From an uncultured Selenomonadaceae bacterium (GTDB lineage: Bacteria; Bacillota; Negativicutes; Selenomonadales; Selenomonadaceae): a stretch of DNA of 14,423 nt. Positions 13,280-14,423 of this stretch are shown piece by piece. Position 1 is the stretch's first letter, and each line of letters starts with the position of its first letter. The notes under the pieces are model-generated. The model did no database searches. It was not told the DNA's origin and saw only the letters and a program-made list of their open reading frames with translations. Made by a program: the position numbers and the translations under genes. The stretch covers positions 1-14,423 of the forward strand of contig CAJTSO010000020.1 of NCBI GenBank assembly GCA_910579115.1. Direction: 5' to 3'.

Positions 13280-14423
13280 ATGAAGTCTTTGTTTCGGTTC
13301 GGTCAGCATCAGCTTGTCTTTCTGAATGGAGCTGGTTTGTTGTTTGCGGCCGGTATTGCCGCGGCCGATTACTGCGGGCCGGTTTCCTTGCAGCTGTTGG
13401 CGGTTCTGGGGGGACTGTCCGTATTTCTTTTGGCGCTGTCCGGGGTTTGTGCCTGCCGGAGCAGCGCTTATTTTTTTGCGCCTGTTCTGGGGTTGTTTTT
13501 CCTGCTGGGCTTTCTGCGGTATGAGGGGGCTTTGGGGGAGCCGGATTACGGGCTCCTTGCGGGGCGGGAGGTTTGGATAGAGGGGGTTGTCGATGAAAGT
13601 CCGGAGCTGGGAACGGTAAACGGCAGGCAACGCCGCCGGTATGTGGTATTGGTGGAGGAAAAGGGGAAACGGCAGGGGGGAAAAATCTACGTTTCGGAAA
13701 TCCTTCGGACTGCCAGCCGGGAGTTTGCGCCGTTGGAGATTGGCGATCGGGTAAAGGTCTTTGGCAAGCTCCGGGCGATCCACGGCTACGGCAATCCCGG
13801 CCGGATCGATGTAGTCCGTCAGGCAAAGGCAAAGGGAATATCCGGCCGGCTGACGGCGGTGAAGGTGGAAATAAGCCGTACAGAGGAGGGAAATCTTTCC
13901 CTGTGGCTCAGGCTGAGGCGGCAGATGGAAAAGCTTCGGGAGCATTACCGTCAGGGTCTGGAGGAGGCCATGGCTCCCCGGGACAGGGCGGCGGTGATGG
14001 CCATGCTGTTTGGAGGGTACAGCGATCTTGATCCGGGGCTGGTAGAGAGCTTTACCCTTACGGGCATCGTCCATATCCTGTCGGTGTCCGGCTCTCATAT
14101 GGCCCTCCTGGCGGTAATTGTCCTGTGGTTTGGGGATAGGCTGGGGTTGGGGCGGAAATCGCGGCTGGCGGTGCTCGCCGCCGTCGTTCTCCTGTACAGT
14201 CTGTTGACGGGGCTGGTTCCGCCGGTAGTCCGGTCCGGTCTCATGGCCATAGCCGCCTTTGGGGCTGCGGCCTGGGGCAGGGGAGACAGCCGGGAGGGCG
14301 GGAGATTGCTGATAATTGTGGCGGTGGCGCTGCTTGTTTATCAGCCCCGCTGGCTGTACGATATCAGCTTTCAGCTGTCGTTTCTGGCCACGGCGGGCAT
14401 GATTTATCTGGCTCCCGGGGTGA
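13280..14423 (+). CDS. comEC: ComEC/Rec2 DNA-uptake channel, 5' part
   Basis: An inner-membrane protein that takes up single-stranded DNA. The frame stays open for 381 codons to the window end, so it is truncated only by the window. Hydrophobic segments lie at residues 13-30, 34-57 and 62-80. A soluble OB-like part follows at about 95-195 (DUF4131), with the GNPGR motif at 171-175. The competence domain starts near 232 and includes LSVSGSHMALL at 267-277 and DISFQLSFLATAGM at 361-374, both strongly typical of the family. The ATG is preceded by aggaagagag; a GTG at 13271 is too close to that site. Whether the C-terminal beta-lactamase-like domain is present cannot be seen. Confidence 0.95.
   Translation, partial: MKSLFRFGQHQLVFLNGAGLLFAAGIAAADYCGPVSLQLLAVLGGLSVFLLALSGVCACRSSAYFFAPVLGLFFLLGFLRYEGALGEPDYGLLAGREVWIEGVVDESPELGTVNGRQRRRYVVLVEEKGKRQGGKIYVSEILRTASREFAPLEIGDRVKVFGKLRAIHGYGNPGRIDVVRQAKAKGISGRLTAVKVEISRTEEGNLSLWLRLRRQMEKLREHYRQGLEEAMAPRDRAAVMAMLFGGYSDLDPGLVESFTLTGIVHILSVSGSHMALLAVIVLWFGDRLGLGRKSRLAVLAAVVLLYSLLTGLVPPVVRSGLMAIAAFGAAAWGRGDSREGGRLLIIVAVALLVYQPRWLYDISFQLSFLATAGMIYLAPGV

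Overview
The window looks like a chromosomal stretch of a moderately GC-rich Firmicute. Gene content (rpsU-yqeY, comEA-comEC, metG-tatD, a NirJ1/NirJ2 radical-SAM pair) fits an anaerobic member of the Negativicutes or a related clostridial lineage. That placement is inferred from gene families and order; there is no rRNA or other marker to settle it. All convincing genes lie on the + strand. No tRNA, rRNA, CRISPR array, IS or prophage was recognised.

Layout. (1) 1-218 is a leader built of dispersed repeats. (2) 219-5006 holds metG, tatD and two radical SAM genes, nirJ1 and nirJ2, the last two overlapping by ATGA. (3) 5007-5378 is gene-free and packed with palindromic repeats. (4) 5379-6197 is a Cof-type HAD phosphatase followed by a hairpin terminator. 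(5) 6339-8501 is the most accessory-looking part: a small serine recombinase, an ArsR-family metal sensor with a long N-terminal extension, and a secreted NlpC/P60 hydrolase. (6) 8793-9926 is a HIT protein, then rpsU and yqeY under a perfect-consensus promoter and closed by a strong terminator. (7) 9991-10475 is gene-free, with a 19-bp palindrome, another dispersed repeat and a promoter. (8) 10476-11720 is an aminotransferase ending in a 20-bp perfect terminator stem. (9) 11789-12152 is gene-free with four consecutive small hairpins. (10) 12153-14423 is a universal stress protein, comEA and the 5' part of comEC, which runs off the window.

How genes work together. NirJ1 and NirJ2 resemble AhbC and AhbD, which finish heme from siroheme-derived intermediates; the ahbAB genes that would feed them are not here. 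ComEA binds incoming DNA and ComEC forms the membrane channel. S21 and YqeY are a conserved translation-linked pair. The ArsR protein keeps all four alpha-5 metal ligands but has no metal pump beside it.

I did not find a clear new multi-gene system. The best leads are a modular family of intergenic palindromic repeats (one sub-element occurs as inverted copies flanking metG-nirJ2), two mutually exclusive hairpins just before nirJ1, the extended ArsR sensor, a repeat lying at the probable old start codon of the NlpC/P60 gene, and a hairpin cluster upstream of the usp gene.
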